A program made the position numbers and the translations under genes. 64,000 nt of DNA from Eledone cirrhosa. Lineage: Eukaryota; Mollusca; Cephalopoda; Octopoda; Eledonidae. The DNA lies in assembly GCA_964016885.1 (NCBI GenBank), contig OZ024742.1, forward strand, positions 115,758,939 through 115,822,938, written 5' to 3'. Below, piece after piece: positions 25,447 to 37,895 of this stretch. Position 1 is the stretch's first letter, and each line of letters begins with the position of its first letter. The notes below the pieces were generated by a model. The model was not told the origin of the DNA, ran no database searches, and was given only the letters and a program-made list of their open reading frames with translations.

Positions 25447-25835
25447 ATATTAATAAAAGGAATTCCAACTTTGTCTGATTTAGTCGTTTTATTTACAATC
25501 CTTTAAAATTCATAATGGTATTAGAATGAAATAGTATGGTAGAATATTAAATGTTAAGTGTTAATTGAACAACTACTTTCATGCTTTCGCAATCTTCAGG
25601 TTCATAATGTGTGGTGACAGTCAAGTTTGCAATTTTCAACTGTTGAAAATTGCAAACTTGATTGTCACCACACATTATGAACCTGAAGATTACGAAAGCA
25701 TGAAAGTACTTGTTCAATTAACACTTAACATTTAATATTCTACCATACTATTTCATTCTAATACCATTATAAGTTTTAAAGGATTGTAAATAAAACGAGT
25801 AAATCAGACAAAGATGGAATTCCTTTTATTAATAT
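25447..25835. repeat. 389-bp near-perfect palindrome
   Basis: Two arms of about 194 bp are mirror-complementary around a single T at 25641. For example 25621-25640 pairs with 25642-25661, and ATATTAATAAAAGG at the left end pairs with CCTTTTATTAATAT at the right end. Positions stay in register from end to end, so the arms differ only by a few substitutions and no indels. There is no coding capacity. The ends lie in TA-rich DNA. A palindromic MITE is the likeliest identity; a recent inverted duplication is the alternative. Confidence 0.9.
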
Positions 25836-25969
25836 ATATATATATATTCATATATTTGATATTGGTCGTTTATTGAAATGGAACACTCCTTAATCACCGC
25901 AACACCTCCCAACTCCACTCCCAATCACTTACATTGCTCTTACCATTCACTATTTTCTGTGAAAACAAA

Positions 25970-26003
<34 letters not shown>
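25836..26003. other. Non-coding DNA with (TA)n
   Basis: Short unique sequence ending in a (TA)n run at 25964-26003 that abuts the Tc1-like transposon. Confidence 0.7.
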
Positions 26004-26010
<7 letters not shown>

Positions 26011-27178
26011 CATAGCATCATAATTTTGAAATATCTATAAAACCGTCAAAAACTTGTTTATTTTTATGATTTTTTGGTTTAATATTAGTGTTGCTTAATA
26101 TGTTTTGTTACAATTGCTAGTTCTTTTTATCAGAAAAAGGTAATTAAAATTCATTAAAATGACAGATCTATCGGACTTTCAAAGAGGTCAAATTGTTGGT
26201 GCTCGTATGGCAGGCGATAGCGTAAAGAAACAGTCGAAATATTTGGTGTATCAAGAAGTACTGTCTCGAAAGTAATGACAGCCTTTGAGAAAGAGGGAAA
26301 ACCTCCTCGTCGAAACATAACTCCGGAAGAAAACCAAAACTTTCAGATAGGGGCCGTCGGACTCTTACGCGAATTGTTAGAAAGGATCATAAAAGTACAG
26401 CTCCCACAATTACTGCAGAGGTTAATGACCACCTCGATAATTCAGTTTCCACAAAAACTGTTCGCCGGGGGTTGCACAAAGCCGAATTTCATGGGAGGGC
26501 TGCTATCAGAAAACCACTACTTTCAAAACCAAAGGGTTTAGAGTGAAGTAAAAACTTACAGAATTGGTCCCTAGAATGTTATTTTCTCGGATGAGTCATC
26601 CTTTACCTTATTTCCCACCACCGGCCGAGTATACGTGTGGAGACAGCCAAAAGAAGCATTAGACCCAGACTGCCTTCTTCCAACTGTTAAAAGGAAATCC
26701 GCCGGCCCAATGGTTTTCCTTCATGGCAGAATTAATAGTCAAGGCTATTTAAGCATTTTATCTGATCAAATTCATCCTATGGTTGCGGAACTATTTCCGG
26801 AGGGAAACGCAATCTTTCAGGAGGATAATGCACCAATTCACACAGTTAAAATTGTTACTAAACGGCACGAGGAACATTCTAGTGAAGTTGAACATCTTCT
26901 CTGGCCACCACAGTCCCCAGATCTCAATATTATTGAACATTTATGGTGAATTTTAGAAAAAACAAGTAAGGAGTCGATATCCTCCACCATCATCACTACA
27001 AGAACTGGAGACTGTTTTAGCTGAAAAATGGACAAAAATTCCTTTGGAAACAATTCAACCTTTGTACGAGTCCATACCTCGTAGAATTCAAGTTGTATTT
27101 ACTGCCAAAGGCGGTCCTACCCCATATTAAAATATATTTGTTTGAAATTTTAAGGTGTTTCCATTATTTTGTCCAACC

Positions 27179-27180
<2 letters not shown>
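26004..27180 (+). mobile_element. Tc1-like DNA transposon remnant
   Basis: Holds a broken transposase gene (26159-27130) and a right end TTTTGTCCAACCCTGTA that reads as a Tc1-like terminal repeat. The complementary left end (CAGGGTTGGACAAAAT) is not found: the sequence left of 26004 is (TA)n. (TA)n also follows the right end. The element probably inserted at TA and lost its left terminus. Confidence 0.8.
26159..27130 (+). pseudogene. Tc1-like transposase (DD36E spacing), broken
   Basis: A cut-and-paste transposase remnant. The ATG at 26159 starts MTDLSDFQRGQIVGAR. After a frameshift near 26222, the helix-turn-helix VFGVSRSTVSKVMTAF-type segment (here IFGVSRSTVSKV) follows, then a second frameshift and TAPTITAEVNDHL. 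The catalytic core is readable: VIFSDESS (first Asp at 26590-26592), FQEDNAPIHT (second Asp 26824-26826) and SPDLNIIEHLW (Glu 26935-26937). Counting residues gives 36 between the second Asp and the Glu, against 34 in Tc1. A stop follows EHLW, and the C-terminus IPLETIQPLYESIPRR continues in another frame to about 27130. At least three frame breaks make it inactive. Confidence 0.85.

Positions 27181-27224
<44 letters not shown>
27181..27224. repeat. (TA)n tract
   Basis: TA run directly after the Tc1-like right end. Confidence 0.95.
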
Positions 27225-27226
<2 letters not shown>

Positions 27227-27359
27227 AGAAATTGCCGAGAGAAATATAAACCGTGGAGATCCGCTCAGAGTGATTAAATCGCTCTGAACACACGCGTCAA
27301 GTGTCCATGCAGTACTGACTCATGGACCTCTTAGTTTTGTCGAACTGCTATTTCTGTTT
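27225..27359. other. Short non-coding stretch
   Basis: Contains a small imperfect hairpin, TCAGAGTGAT with ATCGCTCTGA, near 27266-27288. Nothing else recognised. Confidence 0.4.
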
Positions 27360-27381
27360 ATAGCATGTATCCAGCTCCGTT

Positions 27382-29861
27382 ATGAAAACCCCATTTTCAT
27401 CTTCCTTACGACAAAAAGGAGTGGCACTATTCCAGTCTGGTGCCTCTAACGAAATAAGCTGTGTGCTGAACGTAACTGAAAAGACTGAATACATGCACGT
27501 TCCCCTTCGGCCAAGCCTTCATCAATTTCTTCGGGTTCTTCTTGGAAAGGAAAATGTAGATGCAGAGGAACGTACTACTGTCCAGTACGTGTTAAATTTT
27601 GGGTGAATATACCATAGAAGGTCCGTGTGAGTGGACCTTTTCTGAGCAAGCGCTTATGGGCTGGAAAGTGCGTAGAAGTGGATGGTTACTTCCTTATATT
27701 ATCTTGCGATTTAAGGTGGTTGCGGATCTTTGGAGTCCGGAAACTACCATTGAGCATGGTCCCTACTGTTCGGGCATTCGATTGTTATGTATTGATTGCA
27801 TTCCTCATTTTCCTTTCTTTACGCGTTTTACGTAAATTTCCACTTGATTTGAAAAACTTCCCTGTTGAAGTGTTTGTTACGAATTGTAAATATGGTGTCA
27901 TTCATTGCCACATCCACCCCCAAAAGTACTATTACAAACAACAGCACCCACACTACGGCAACAACAAAAATTGCAACGGAAGACGAAACAAATTCGGCTT
28001 AAATATTACAAATTGTAAACACATTATGCTAAAAAACATTAGAAAACAAATATGCAGGTGACACTCCCCTCCACACACAAACATATTTTGCAAGTGCAAA
28101 CAATGACTCATGATTTCGGCAAATGCCAAAAGAAGTACAACAACGCCAATGTTAGTACTAACCCAGTCCATACACTCACTACAGAAACAAATATCAACAG
28201 CAGCACCACCAACAACAATAACAGCATCAACAACAGTAGCACCAACAGTAACAACACAACATCTCTTCACAAGATTTTTATGATGTAAATGTTCTGAAAT
28301 TTAAACAATTTAACTCCACCGTCATCTTCACACGAGCTACAAAATAAAGTGAACACAAGTAAAAACAACACAATACTTACTTTCACTATCACTACCAACA
28401 CCATTTTCACCGCTAACACTAGGGAAACAATGAAATATACCTCAGAAGCAGAAAAAAGAAATAACAGTAACGTTGACAATAGTGACAACAGAAACCACGA
28501 CAGCAACCCAAATAACAATAGCAACAATAATAACAATACTTTCGCAGCAACAGCTGGCAGAGGAACCAAAAACACACACACACATGTTAACACATGCCCA
28601 ATACATCGAACTGCCAGAGGCATCGAAGCAGACTGACGTAGAAAGCGCATTGAAAAATGTAAGGCCCCATATATAGCCCATCGCGAGAGCCATGTATTAT
28701 GTGGGTATTTCAAAGCGCTTGCCGTTAAACACATAAATACCCAGTCGTATCGACACGTATGTTCTTTAAACATTTCATGTAGGTAGAACGTCTGTAAGGG
28801 TCAAGAATTCCGGGCATTCACCAGAGGAAATCTGGTGGATGTCGGCCCGCATCTTCCTAGAAGAAAGAAACTCGTGGAGACTTCATTAATCTTCTACGGG
28901 GAATGGCATGGCATGCTATTCTTTCAAGCAAACAAACGCATTTTCATTTGTGTGGGGATTCTAACCTCTTGAGAAGCACAAGTTATTATTGTTATCAACC
29001 CAAAAAAGGACCCGAAACGCCACAACATAAACAGCGAACAACTAAGAGAACAGAACGAACCCCGGTAACAGCAGTAACATCAACTGCAAAGCGAAGAGTT
29101 CCAGTAGGAGCCACAGCAGCAGCAACACCAGAACCACCATCAACGCAAGGGACAGCATCAGTAGAAGCATCACCAAAAGCACAATCAGCAGAAAGTAAGA
29201 AAACATATGACGTGAAAAGCTCCTACGGGTTTCTCCTAGTGCAGTTCTCCCTTTCCGTTTTCCTCTCCATCTCCCTCACTATGTCCACTGAAAAAATACT
29301 GGTTTATGCACTCAAACACAGACACCCACCCACCCGTATCTGCGATAGATTCTGCAGATAACGGTACCTTCTTATCTTTAAGATATGATGAGTGGAGCAC
29401 AACCCTCCACCACAACAAAAAGATGAATAAATCATCTCCACTCACACCAAAACACACACCAGAAAACAGCGAGAACACACACGCAAAAATACAGGCATTT
29501 TTACAAAAACAAACCCAACGCTACAACCGACAAAACAGCCACCGCCACAAACAGCAATACTACTACAACGACTACAACCCACAAAAAGAAAGCACACGTA
29601 AAATTAACAACCAGCCACACAGACAACAAAAGTGGTGGTAATGTGGAAGGCCAACACAATAAAGATATAGTGAGATGGAGAGATTTTAGGTGGCAAAACT
29701 ATTGCACAGCAAGAAACCTTAATGAAGTTGAGCAAAAAACATTAGGGAGAGATTTCCCCAAAAGATGGATACACACCAATGTAAAAGACCTGAGAAGGTT
29801 TTTCAAGGGATACTCGAAGGAACCGGAACAAGATCTGCAGGTCGAACCACCCGATCTCTAA
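27382..29861 (+). pseudogene. LINE F ORF1, broken, with an extra N-terminal domain
   Basis: The N-terminal part (27382-27900, three frames) reads GVALFQSGASNE, EYMHVPLRPSLHQFLRVLLG, EGPCEWTFSEQALMGWKV, RFKVVADLWSPETTIE and IDCIPHFPFF. I do not recognise this domain and none of copies A-E carries it. An Asn/Ser/Thr-rich stretch follows at 27950-28560. The ORF1 core then appears (QTDVESALKNVRPHI, GRTSVRVK, PEEIWWMSARI; compare QAEVEAALEYIGSNI, KRTVKVHIPS, NIWWLLGCVI in copy B). A Pro/Thr/Ala-rich linker at 28980-29600 leads to the C-terminal domain at 29643-29861. The zinc knuckle is not readable. Many stops and frameshifts are present. Confidence 0.6.
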
Positions 29862-30049
29862 AAGCACACCGGGTTTATGTAGTGGACTTTTTCTTTTAAA
29901 TATTTCTAGACAAAGCAATTTTTAGAGAAAGTTTATAAATGTAGTGAACTAGGGTTGCTTAGAAACAATGTCACTTGTTCGACGAACACAGATCAGACAC
30001 TAAAGATATGATCTCCGTCAGGAAGTCCACATTTTAGAATTTCAGATCT

Positions 30050-31780
30050 ACATAACGTTTGGTTGGGCTAGAATAAGAGGCAATATGGCTGTGTTGTTTA
30101 AGAATGGCCTGAATCTCGAGGAAAGGACAGTACGTTGTTGGCTCTGGATGTGAGCAATAGCAACAATGATGGTTTCAGTCTGGAAGCCACGATTGGAGCA
30201 AGAAGATTTAATCTTTTCAGGGACAGGAATCTTTTCTTGGGACCTCATGCAATTTACTGGCGGGGCATTGTAAGGCATAGTATATGCTCACGGAGTTTAA
30301 CCGATAGGAGCGGGATTTGCAAAAGCCTAAAACAATGGATTAGATAATACCAACTGTCTTACAGCTTACGATTAGATATCACGAATGCGCCAATGTAGAC
30401 ATGGGGTGATCTAGATCATATATAGATAGGTTTTTCCATTAGGTTAGTAAAGAGTGATAGAGGAAGGTGTCAGATCTCAACCGATCACCTATCCATACAC
30501 AAATTTGTAATATGAATTGTAAACGTAGGTAGAACATATTCAGATGTATCCGGTTACTGGAAAGTTAGCGTTTCGTTTACGGCGAGTAAAATCTATAGTA
30601 ACCGGATTAGAACATTGGTTTACGACTTTTGTGAGGAATATACCCGACTTCGGTGGAGTCCAATCCTCATAGATGAATCGAAAGCTTTCGATAGGTTCGT
30701 CCATCTATAACTGGAATTGGTCATCAAGGCAGCCCGCTTCGTTCACAACTTAAGAAGCTGGTCTTACAGTGGATTCTGCTCTGTTTACATACTAAAAGGC
30801 CGCCTATCAGAACCATTTCAGATCATGGGTCCGCTCTATCAGACAAGCCCCCTTTCCTCCATTAATCACTCGTGCCATTAATTTGGAAGCTGGGGTTATT
30901 GCAGAACATCCTGTTTGAACCGAGACGGGGAAGGGCTCTGTCTCCATATGCAGGCGACTGCGACCTGACTTTGTCGAACAATTTGGCAATCGAAGTGGTG
31001 GTCAATTTTCTTACAGGAATATTAAAGATAGACAGCAAGACAAATCATCACGGACACGTCAGTGAATTTCAATCTTAGCATATCAAGAAGCAAAACCTTG
31101 CCGTTCAACAGCGTCGTTGGAGCTGGACTATCGGACCCTCACGTTTCATGGACTCTAATTCGGTCCAGATCTCCAGATGGATAAGAACAGAGACGAAGCA
31201 ACCATCAGAGTGGTCACTCAAATTTACCCAGAAATTGGTCGATAGGAAGTTATCCCGAAGATGATGGCCAGAGGTAACGAGCGCGTTTATCGTTTCCGTC
31301 ATATATTAACATTTTACCCTCGTTCTATGACCCGGTTGGCGCCGAAAAGAAATTGTGTACTAACTCTTTAACTTCTTTTACAAGGGACAAGTTCAATTTG
31401 GGAGTTCAACTGCTGAGAGTTGCTTTTGCACAATGGCCCAGGGCATGTGCATAAATATGCTGAGTCTACAGCATTTGCAGATATTCTCAAACGGTGGATA
31501 GGTATGCCAACTGTTTGGAAGGCATACATTTCCGCTGTTTGTCTCTTTGAATGAGCTGCTGTCGTGGGTCAAGCGAAGATCAAGACCGGGAGCCTGGCAT
31601 CTATAATATTGTCAGCTGCTCACCATCTACCAATCAAGCAATGCAATCAGTATTAACGTTTTAGAGAAGAGTAGAGTAAGTCAAGTGCGACGACATACTC
31701 AGTACAAATGGCTACTTTCCAGAAATCTCTGGCATGGTAGCCCAAGCCGTTCGTGATAAATTGTTGATGTGTTTGTATTG
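30050..31780 (+). pseudogene. LINE F ORF2, broken
   Basis: Endonuclease pieces NMAVLFKNGLNLEERTV, LALDVSNSNNDGFSLEA and LTDRSGICKSLKQWI match copies B and E. After a deletion, reverse transcriptase pieces follow: PILIDESKAFDRFVHL near 30660, LSEPFQIMGPLYQTSPLSS near 30800, and KTLPFNSVVGAGLSDP. The post-RT segment FVSLNELLSWVKRRSRPGAW lies near 31540. The catalytic ADD box is replaced by unrelated residues. No continuous protein could be made. Confidence 0.65.
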
Positions 31781-31900
31781 GTTCCGATCTTTGGTAACCT
31801 AACCTTCCCTTTGATAAAGATCCCTCTTTTGTGGAATTAAATAGTTTTTCCCAGTTTTCTTCGGCTCTAGTGATAAATAAACTGAAACCCATTATTGTTA

Positions 31901-32108
<208 letters not shown>

Positions 32109-32358
32109 TATGCTTTATTTATTAACCACAAGGGTTTAGATAAAGTTGACATTAAGGACAGTACATGACAATACAGGGCGGTACAAATGGGCATTTCTGT
32201 GTGTAAAAAAAACAGAGGTGTAACAAATAAAATAACAATGAAAAATTCCCCAATAGTGGGGAGACTTCCGATGGACATTTGTGGAGAAAGCCCATTAAAG
32301 GGCCACAGTGACCCTGACCAGCAGGGCATGTGCCCTCTCCAAGTTTTCGACCTTTAAT

Positions 32359-35300
32359 TTACAGACACATACTCAGATTCATACTTGCTTCTCTCATCCA
32401 TCTCTCAACAAAATGCTGGGAAGAGAGCACTTCCCTCTGCACCCTGATTTTCCTTTTCAAATGAAATTTGAAAATGTTAATCAGGGCATCACAGGAGAGG
32501 TAAGTGCTCGTTTTCAGCCCTTTCAAACGGGTCCAGCATACTATCTATTTCGCCATGGCCACCAGACAGATAAAAACTGGCTGCCATTCCCGGCTAAAGG
32601 AAGAGGGTGGGGAAATCCTCACGATGGACTCAGCTGATAGCTGGATCCGTCCTACACGTGACAGCAGGTGTTCGACATAAACCCACAAGTCAGCAATGAT
32701 CGGACACTGGACGAGTGCGTGCAGGACGGTTTCGTAACCCTGCGCGCATTTCGGAAATGCAAGGCTGACGGCACCTCCATGCCTGTAGAGTTTATCCCGA
32801 ACTGGCAAAGCTCCCCGGTAGCACTGCCAGGTCAGGGATTTCTGGAAGTTGTCCATAGGCCCCGGCCTGAAAGTCCTTCCGAAGAGATTGGCTAGTTGAT
32901 TTTCGTCGACGCCTAGAGTTTCTCCAAGTACGTCGTCGCTCTTCCCTCCACTAATGCTCTATAGAACGCCAAGCTGGAGTTTCCACCGATCACATTGCCC
33001 GATTGGTCGGATGCTGTGAGCGCCTGAAGACATTCCAGTCTCCAAGCGCTCCCTCTCGGTCTTCGCTTGACCCAGAACTGCAGCTCCATCAAGGAGACTA
33101 GCTGGGGAAAGACGTGTCTAGAAAAAGGCGACCACACCTGATCACCGTCGAGGAAGAGGTGGAGATGTCGTAGCCTGAGCGCGTGTCTGCGCATCATCAG
33201 CCACGGCATGCCCAGCTCTCTACGTGGGGTGTGTTGACAGCAGAGGACCGCCTGACCATCGGAGCGCGTCCCTTCCACAAAAAGCGAATAAGTAAACGCT
33301 CCAGCGCAGTCAGGCGGGGCTGCTTAGGATAAGGTACGACGGTAAGGCGGTAGTAGATGACGGACGCGATGTACGCGTTAGCCACCTCCGCTCGACCTTT
33401 CAGGGATAGCTTCCTCTCGGCCCATTTCTGGGTGAGAGAAGCCACCCTGCACGACAGCTCGTCCCAGTTTTTGTCCATCTGGAGGTCCGGACCGAACCAG
33501 ACCCCTAGCAATTTAACCGGTCCGTCCGTCAAGCGCCCGACAACGTTGTTGGACGGCATGGATCTGCCTCTCCAGGTGCCGACCTGCAGGCCCACTGACT
33601 TTTCCTGGTTGATCATTGCTCCTGTCACCGCTTCGTATTCTCTTAGTGTAGTGCCGATCGCCTCGATGTGTTTGGCGTTCGACACCACTACGGTGACATC
33701 GTCCGCATATGCTGACACGGATCTTCCGCATCCTAGTTCGCGCGGGACCCTGCTCAACTTCTCCAGTTTGTGCAGTAATAGCTTGAGAGTCAATACGTAC
33801 AAGAGGTACGAGAGTGGACATCCTTGACGGACCGAGCGCATGAATTTGAACGGTTCCGAAAGGTAACCGTTCACTCTCACCACAGAGCAGATGTCGCTGT
33901 GCATGGCAGCGATCCAGCCTTTGAAGACGGGCCCAAAGCCAGCCGCCCACAGGACTGCCGCTAGTTAACGATGGTCAACCCTATCGAAAGCTTTCGACTG
34001 ATCTAAATTGATCAAGGACTCGCCCGTGCCAGGTTCTCTAGCTACCCTCTCTACGATGTATCGCATGAGGTGGAGGTTGTCGTGGATGGATCTGTCGGGA
34101 ATGGGGCACGTCTGCGCCTCTCCCACCAGACCACAAACGCAAGCACCAACCTCTTTGCTAGCACCTTGCCCAAAATCTTGAACTCTGTGTTTAGCAGAGT
34201 TATGGGCCTGAAATTATCTATGTTATCCCCCTTGTTCGGATACATTCTCAGCAGCGCCACAGCTCCTCGGCTCACAATGCTGGGAATTCTCCCGTTCTCT
34301 TGCCAGTTGCAGTAGACGTCCGCCAAGAGGCCTCCGACAAGTCTGGCATCTGTACGTGAAGTTCATAGGGCAGAACATCCAAACCTGTCGATTTACCCCT
34401 TTGGCAGCCAGTCATCGCCTCCCGTACTTCAGCGGCTGTTATCGGCTTTTCGCAACACTCTGCCTCAGCGGCCGAGAGCCGCGGCAGTCCGTCGAGGTAG
34501 ACACTAAAGTCCATCCCTCGATCCGGCCCGCCGCTGGCCCCGAACAGCTGTGCGAAGTGTCGCTGAAAAGCTTCACACATTTGCCCGGGATCGAGTAGAA
34601 TGCGCCCGTCGTGGTCCGCCAAAGACGGATCGCGGTTTTGTTGCCACGACGCGCCTCCTCTACTCGGACCCATTGAACGGCTTTCGTCCCCTCGTGTCTG
34701 AGAGCACGCACCCTAGCTCTGACAACGCAGCCTTCGTGCTTTGCATTGAAGAATTGGTAAAGGGCCAATTTCGCCACAAGTACGTCGGTCGCGTTGCGTT
34801 TGCTAGCGCCTCGACTAATTTTCTAACTAATTCTCCCTCTGCTCTATTTTTCGCTATTGCTAAAGCCTTACTAAAACTAATGGACTCTATTTTAATTGCT
34901 CTTTTCAGAGCAAACCACCACTTGTTGTTGATGATGGACCCCTCAACGGCCGCTTAACTAGTTCGCTAATCCCGTTTCTGTAGGCCTTGCGCACTGGTAA
35001 GGACGCGTTTAGCTTCCAGTAGGTCCTCGTCTAAGAAGTCTATCTAAATCAAGCACACATATCACGAATTTGTGGTCCGTGTAGCTGACTATCTTGAATT
35101 GTTGACAGCCTTTGCTAGACCTATCTATTTCCATACAAAATACTCTATCTAGATATGATCTTGATGACCCTATGCAAATTGTCCAAGTCCACATTGGCAC
35201 ATTCGGGAAATCCAATCGGTACCTGTCAGACAGTTCAAAACGCTTGAGCAGGTTGGTGAGACTCTTGCACCCTCCTCCCCTATCCACTAATCCCACACAG

Positions 35301-35751
35301 TCCCAGCGTGCATCTAAGATCCCGTTCCAGTCGCCCACTAACACTAAAGAGCGAGATGTTCCAAGAAAGGTCTCCAGACGCCGGAATAAATCAGGCCGCT
35401 CTGCTCCTGTCGGGGCATAGACGGCCACTAAACTGAAAGGTTGCCCGTCTCCGCTGGTTACGTCCAGCACCACCAACTTACCTTCTGGGTCCAGGAAGAT
35501 GGCCCGTATGGCAAGATCCAAACCTCTCCGTAAAAGCACAGCAACTCCTCCCCCGATCCCGGACGGCTGGGAGATGCGTACACACTGTAGCCGCCGAATA
35601 TCGGTCCGAAGACCCGTGCTTCGGAGATTCTGGTCTCGCTGATGGCCACTACATATATGTTTAGTGAACTGAGGTCATTGAGCAGGTAGCCCTGCTTCCA
35701 ATACGACCCCAAGCCGCGCGCGTTTATGCTGCCTATTCTGAGTGAGGTTAT
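32359..35751 (-). pseudogene. LINE A ORF2: endonuclease, reverse transcriptase, zinc finger
   Basis: The endonuclease begins at 35751 with SLRIGSINARGLG, but the start codon seen in copy D (ATG) is ATA here. SETRISEAR, VGDWNGILDARWDC and SYTDHKFVIC follow, so the GDWN and DH catalytic motifs are kept. The linker FFNAKHEGCVVRARVRALRH comes next. The reverse transcriptase has NFRPITLLNTEFKILGKVLA, VRQGCPLSYLL and YADD at 33698-33709, then GVWFGPDL and LTQKWAERKLSLKGRAEVAN. The C-terminal zf-RVT-type finger (FPKCAQGYETVLHALVQC) has lost its first Cys. It ends with TAA at 32359. Frameshifts split it near 35530, 34970, 34300 and 33200. Otherwise this is the copy with the most catalytic motifs intact. 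Confidence 0.85.
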
Positions 35752-35779
35752 GTTGAAATGGAGTAGAGAAGATGGGAAA

Positions 35780-37684
35780 GACCACTTACCTTACTTCTCG
35801 TTGAGGAAGGACGGTTTATCCATCCTTTTCACTGCTTGTGGCCTCCTCAGGAAGGATGTCCTTATAAATCCTCCTGGAGAGTGCTTGTCGGAAGTCTCCG
35901 ATGTCTTTGGGGAATTTTTGTTTTAGTGTCATGTACGTTTTCTGTGTGATGAGAGTGATTTGTATGTGTGGAGGTGGTGTGAACTTTTGGGTTGTTGTGT
36001 AGTCTTGTTCTGTGATGTTAGTCTTCAGTTGGATGTAGTGTAATAATTGGTTGTTGTTCAAAATTAATGCTGTGTAGTGTGGTTGTTTTGTTTTGTTTGC
36101 GTTTGTTGTGGGTTCGTTTCTGTTTCGGCTTTTGGTGACTTTGTGGTGTAGGTGATGATGATGCTGTTGGTGTTTGGGGTGATGGGGTTGGTGATGCTCG
36201 TGTGGATCGTGGCATATCTGTCCTAACTTTTTTGTTTGATACTTTATTTGTTTCCCTCTGTATTTTGTTTTTGGAGGGGGAAGGAAGAGAATTGTTTTCT
36301 TTTTTCCTGATACCGTTTCCCACTCCTCGCGTCACAATCTGACTCCAGTTCTGTTAGGCCGGGGAGGCGAAAATCCTCGACAGGTGTTAGTTTTGGTTGT
36401 GGCGTGGTGTATGGTGTAGGCGCTGGTGCTAGTTCTGAAGCGTTGGGTGGTGGTGGTGTTGGTTTTGCTACTGTTGCTGGGGTTGTTGCTGTTACAGTTG
36501 CTTCTGTTGTTGCTGCTACAGTTGTTGCTGCCATCTCTGCTGCTGGTGGTGTTGATGGTTGAGTCACTGGGATGGGTAGGAGAGGTGGCCTCAATCTTTT
36601 AGCCTGAGGGCAGAAAGCCCTTAGGTGGCTTCCTTCACCACAAACGACACACCTAGGCCTTCTGCCCTCGACAATTACGGTGAGGTGGCTGCAGTCAGTG
36701 AGGTCTATTACCTCTGGGATCTCCTCAATGCTTTTTTTTGTCCGCTTGAGATCAGGAGCTCCATCCCAGATCCGGACCAGTTCTTCTGCTTTTCTTTCGC
36801 TATTTCGATTATCTTGGTGTTGGCTTCGATGCCGGCGAGGACGGCCGCTATTAGCCAGGGAATTTCGATGGCCGGTGGAACGTAGGTGACCATGATTTTT
36901 ATGAGTCTCTGGTCACAATAGCTTGGGACGAGTGTGAAGTCGTCACTTCTTAATGGGGCCATGGAGTGTTCTCTAGCCTCCTGTGGTGTTTCAAAAAACA
37001 CGTCCGCGGTTCAATCCTTCTGCCCACGTTTAATGTGGGACTTTTTAGCCCACACATGTCCCAAAGCTTTTTGGATTTGAGACTCGGATCCTCTTTCCAC
37101 TCTGCGCGATTTTAAATTAATTGTTCGATAAGACACGGTGCATAGGCGCCGATGCTCCATGTTATTAGGTGGGGGTGAGGCTGACCCTGTACCCATCTTT
37201 CTTTACCATTTTGTTTGCCTTCTTCCTGAGTTACCGTAAATGCTTCGCACTGTTTTGCTACTCTGGCAAAATCGGGATGGTTTTCTTAATGTCATTGTTG
37301 CTGTTGTTGTTATCGTTATTTTTGTTATTATTAATTTTAGTTTCAGTTGTGGTGGTGGTGGCGTCAGTGGTGTTCGGTGTGGAAGAGTTCATTTTGGTTG
37401 AATTCATTTCGATATCACGAGTTAATTTATTTTTTCTTTTATTTCTGTTGTCACGATGGTGGTGGAGGTGGGGGTTGTCGCGGTGGTGGTGGTGGTTTGG
37501 CTTTAACACCTGCAGTCATTGGTAATGGCGGGAAATGAATGTGTGCCTGAGAAAAATTTAAAATATTGCTACTGCTTATATTTTTAGTGATGGCAAACGT
37601 AGTAATATTTACAATGGTGTTGTCGGTGTTAGGTGTTAGTTCGTGAGGAAGGCTGTCAGCTTCGTGTGGCTGTGAGTCATCCAT
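35780..37684 (-). pseudogene. LINE A ORF1, nucleic-acid-binding protein, broken
   Basis: An ATG at 37684 starts MDDSQPHEADSLPHELTPN, nearly shared with copy C. A Pro/His/Asn-rich low-complexity region follows. The core then reads VSYRTINLKSRRVERG, VFFETPQEAREHS and IPWLIAAVLAGIEANTK. A CCHC knuckle, CVVCGEGSHLRAFC (CX2CX4HX4C), lies at about 36610-36650. A Thr/Pro/Ala-rich linker leads to the C-terminal KQKFPKDIGDFRQALSRRIY near 35880. In L1/Tx1-type elements ORF1 binds the RNA in the retrotransposition particle; that role is inferred here. It is broken by several frameshifts. Confidence 0.75.
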
Positions 37685-37895
37685 ATTTTTTTCAAAGAAA
37701 GTTTTTTTTAATAATTATAAAAGTTAAAATGTTGGGCTCAAAGCCCCACTTTTTGAGTGTCCTTTTCGGAAAACAATGTATGTGCACTTATATACAGTTA
37801 ACAATAACAATTTTACGTAAATGGCAATTTTAAACAAACGAAAACTACAAACCTTTGCGGAGCTCACGATGATACGATTTACTACGTAGGTCGCC

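Larger units (their letters stand above)
27360..31900 (+). mobile_element. LINE copy F (L1/Tx1-like, B/E subfamily), plus strand
   Basis: The only plus-strand copy of the family. ORF1 remnants run 27382-29861, endonuclease pieces lie at about 30050-30350, and reverse transcriptase pieces at about 30560-31670, with a last match to the ORF2 C-terminus (MATFQKSLAW) near 31710. It is the most decayed copy, and part of the endonuclease and linker is deleted. Its ORF1 C-terminus (FFKGYSKEP, EPPDL) resembles copy E (LLKGYPKET, ELPDL). An (ACT)n/(AAT)n tract follows and separates it tail to tail from copy A. Confidence 0.75.

Noticed and set aside
28267..28773. 168-codon minus-strand frame with hydrophobic, membrane-like composition
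   Set aside because: It is the complement of the Asn/Thr-rich ORF1 leader of LINE F (plus strand); Leu/Val-rich shadows of this kind also occur opposite the ORF1 leaders of copies B, D and E.
33357..33827. 156-codon plus-strand frame opposite LINE A
   Set aside because: Antisense of the reverse transcriptase domain, where the minus strand carries the YADD motif.
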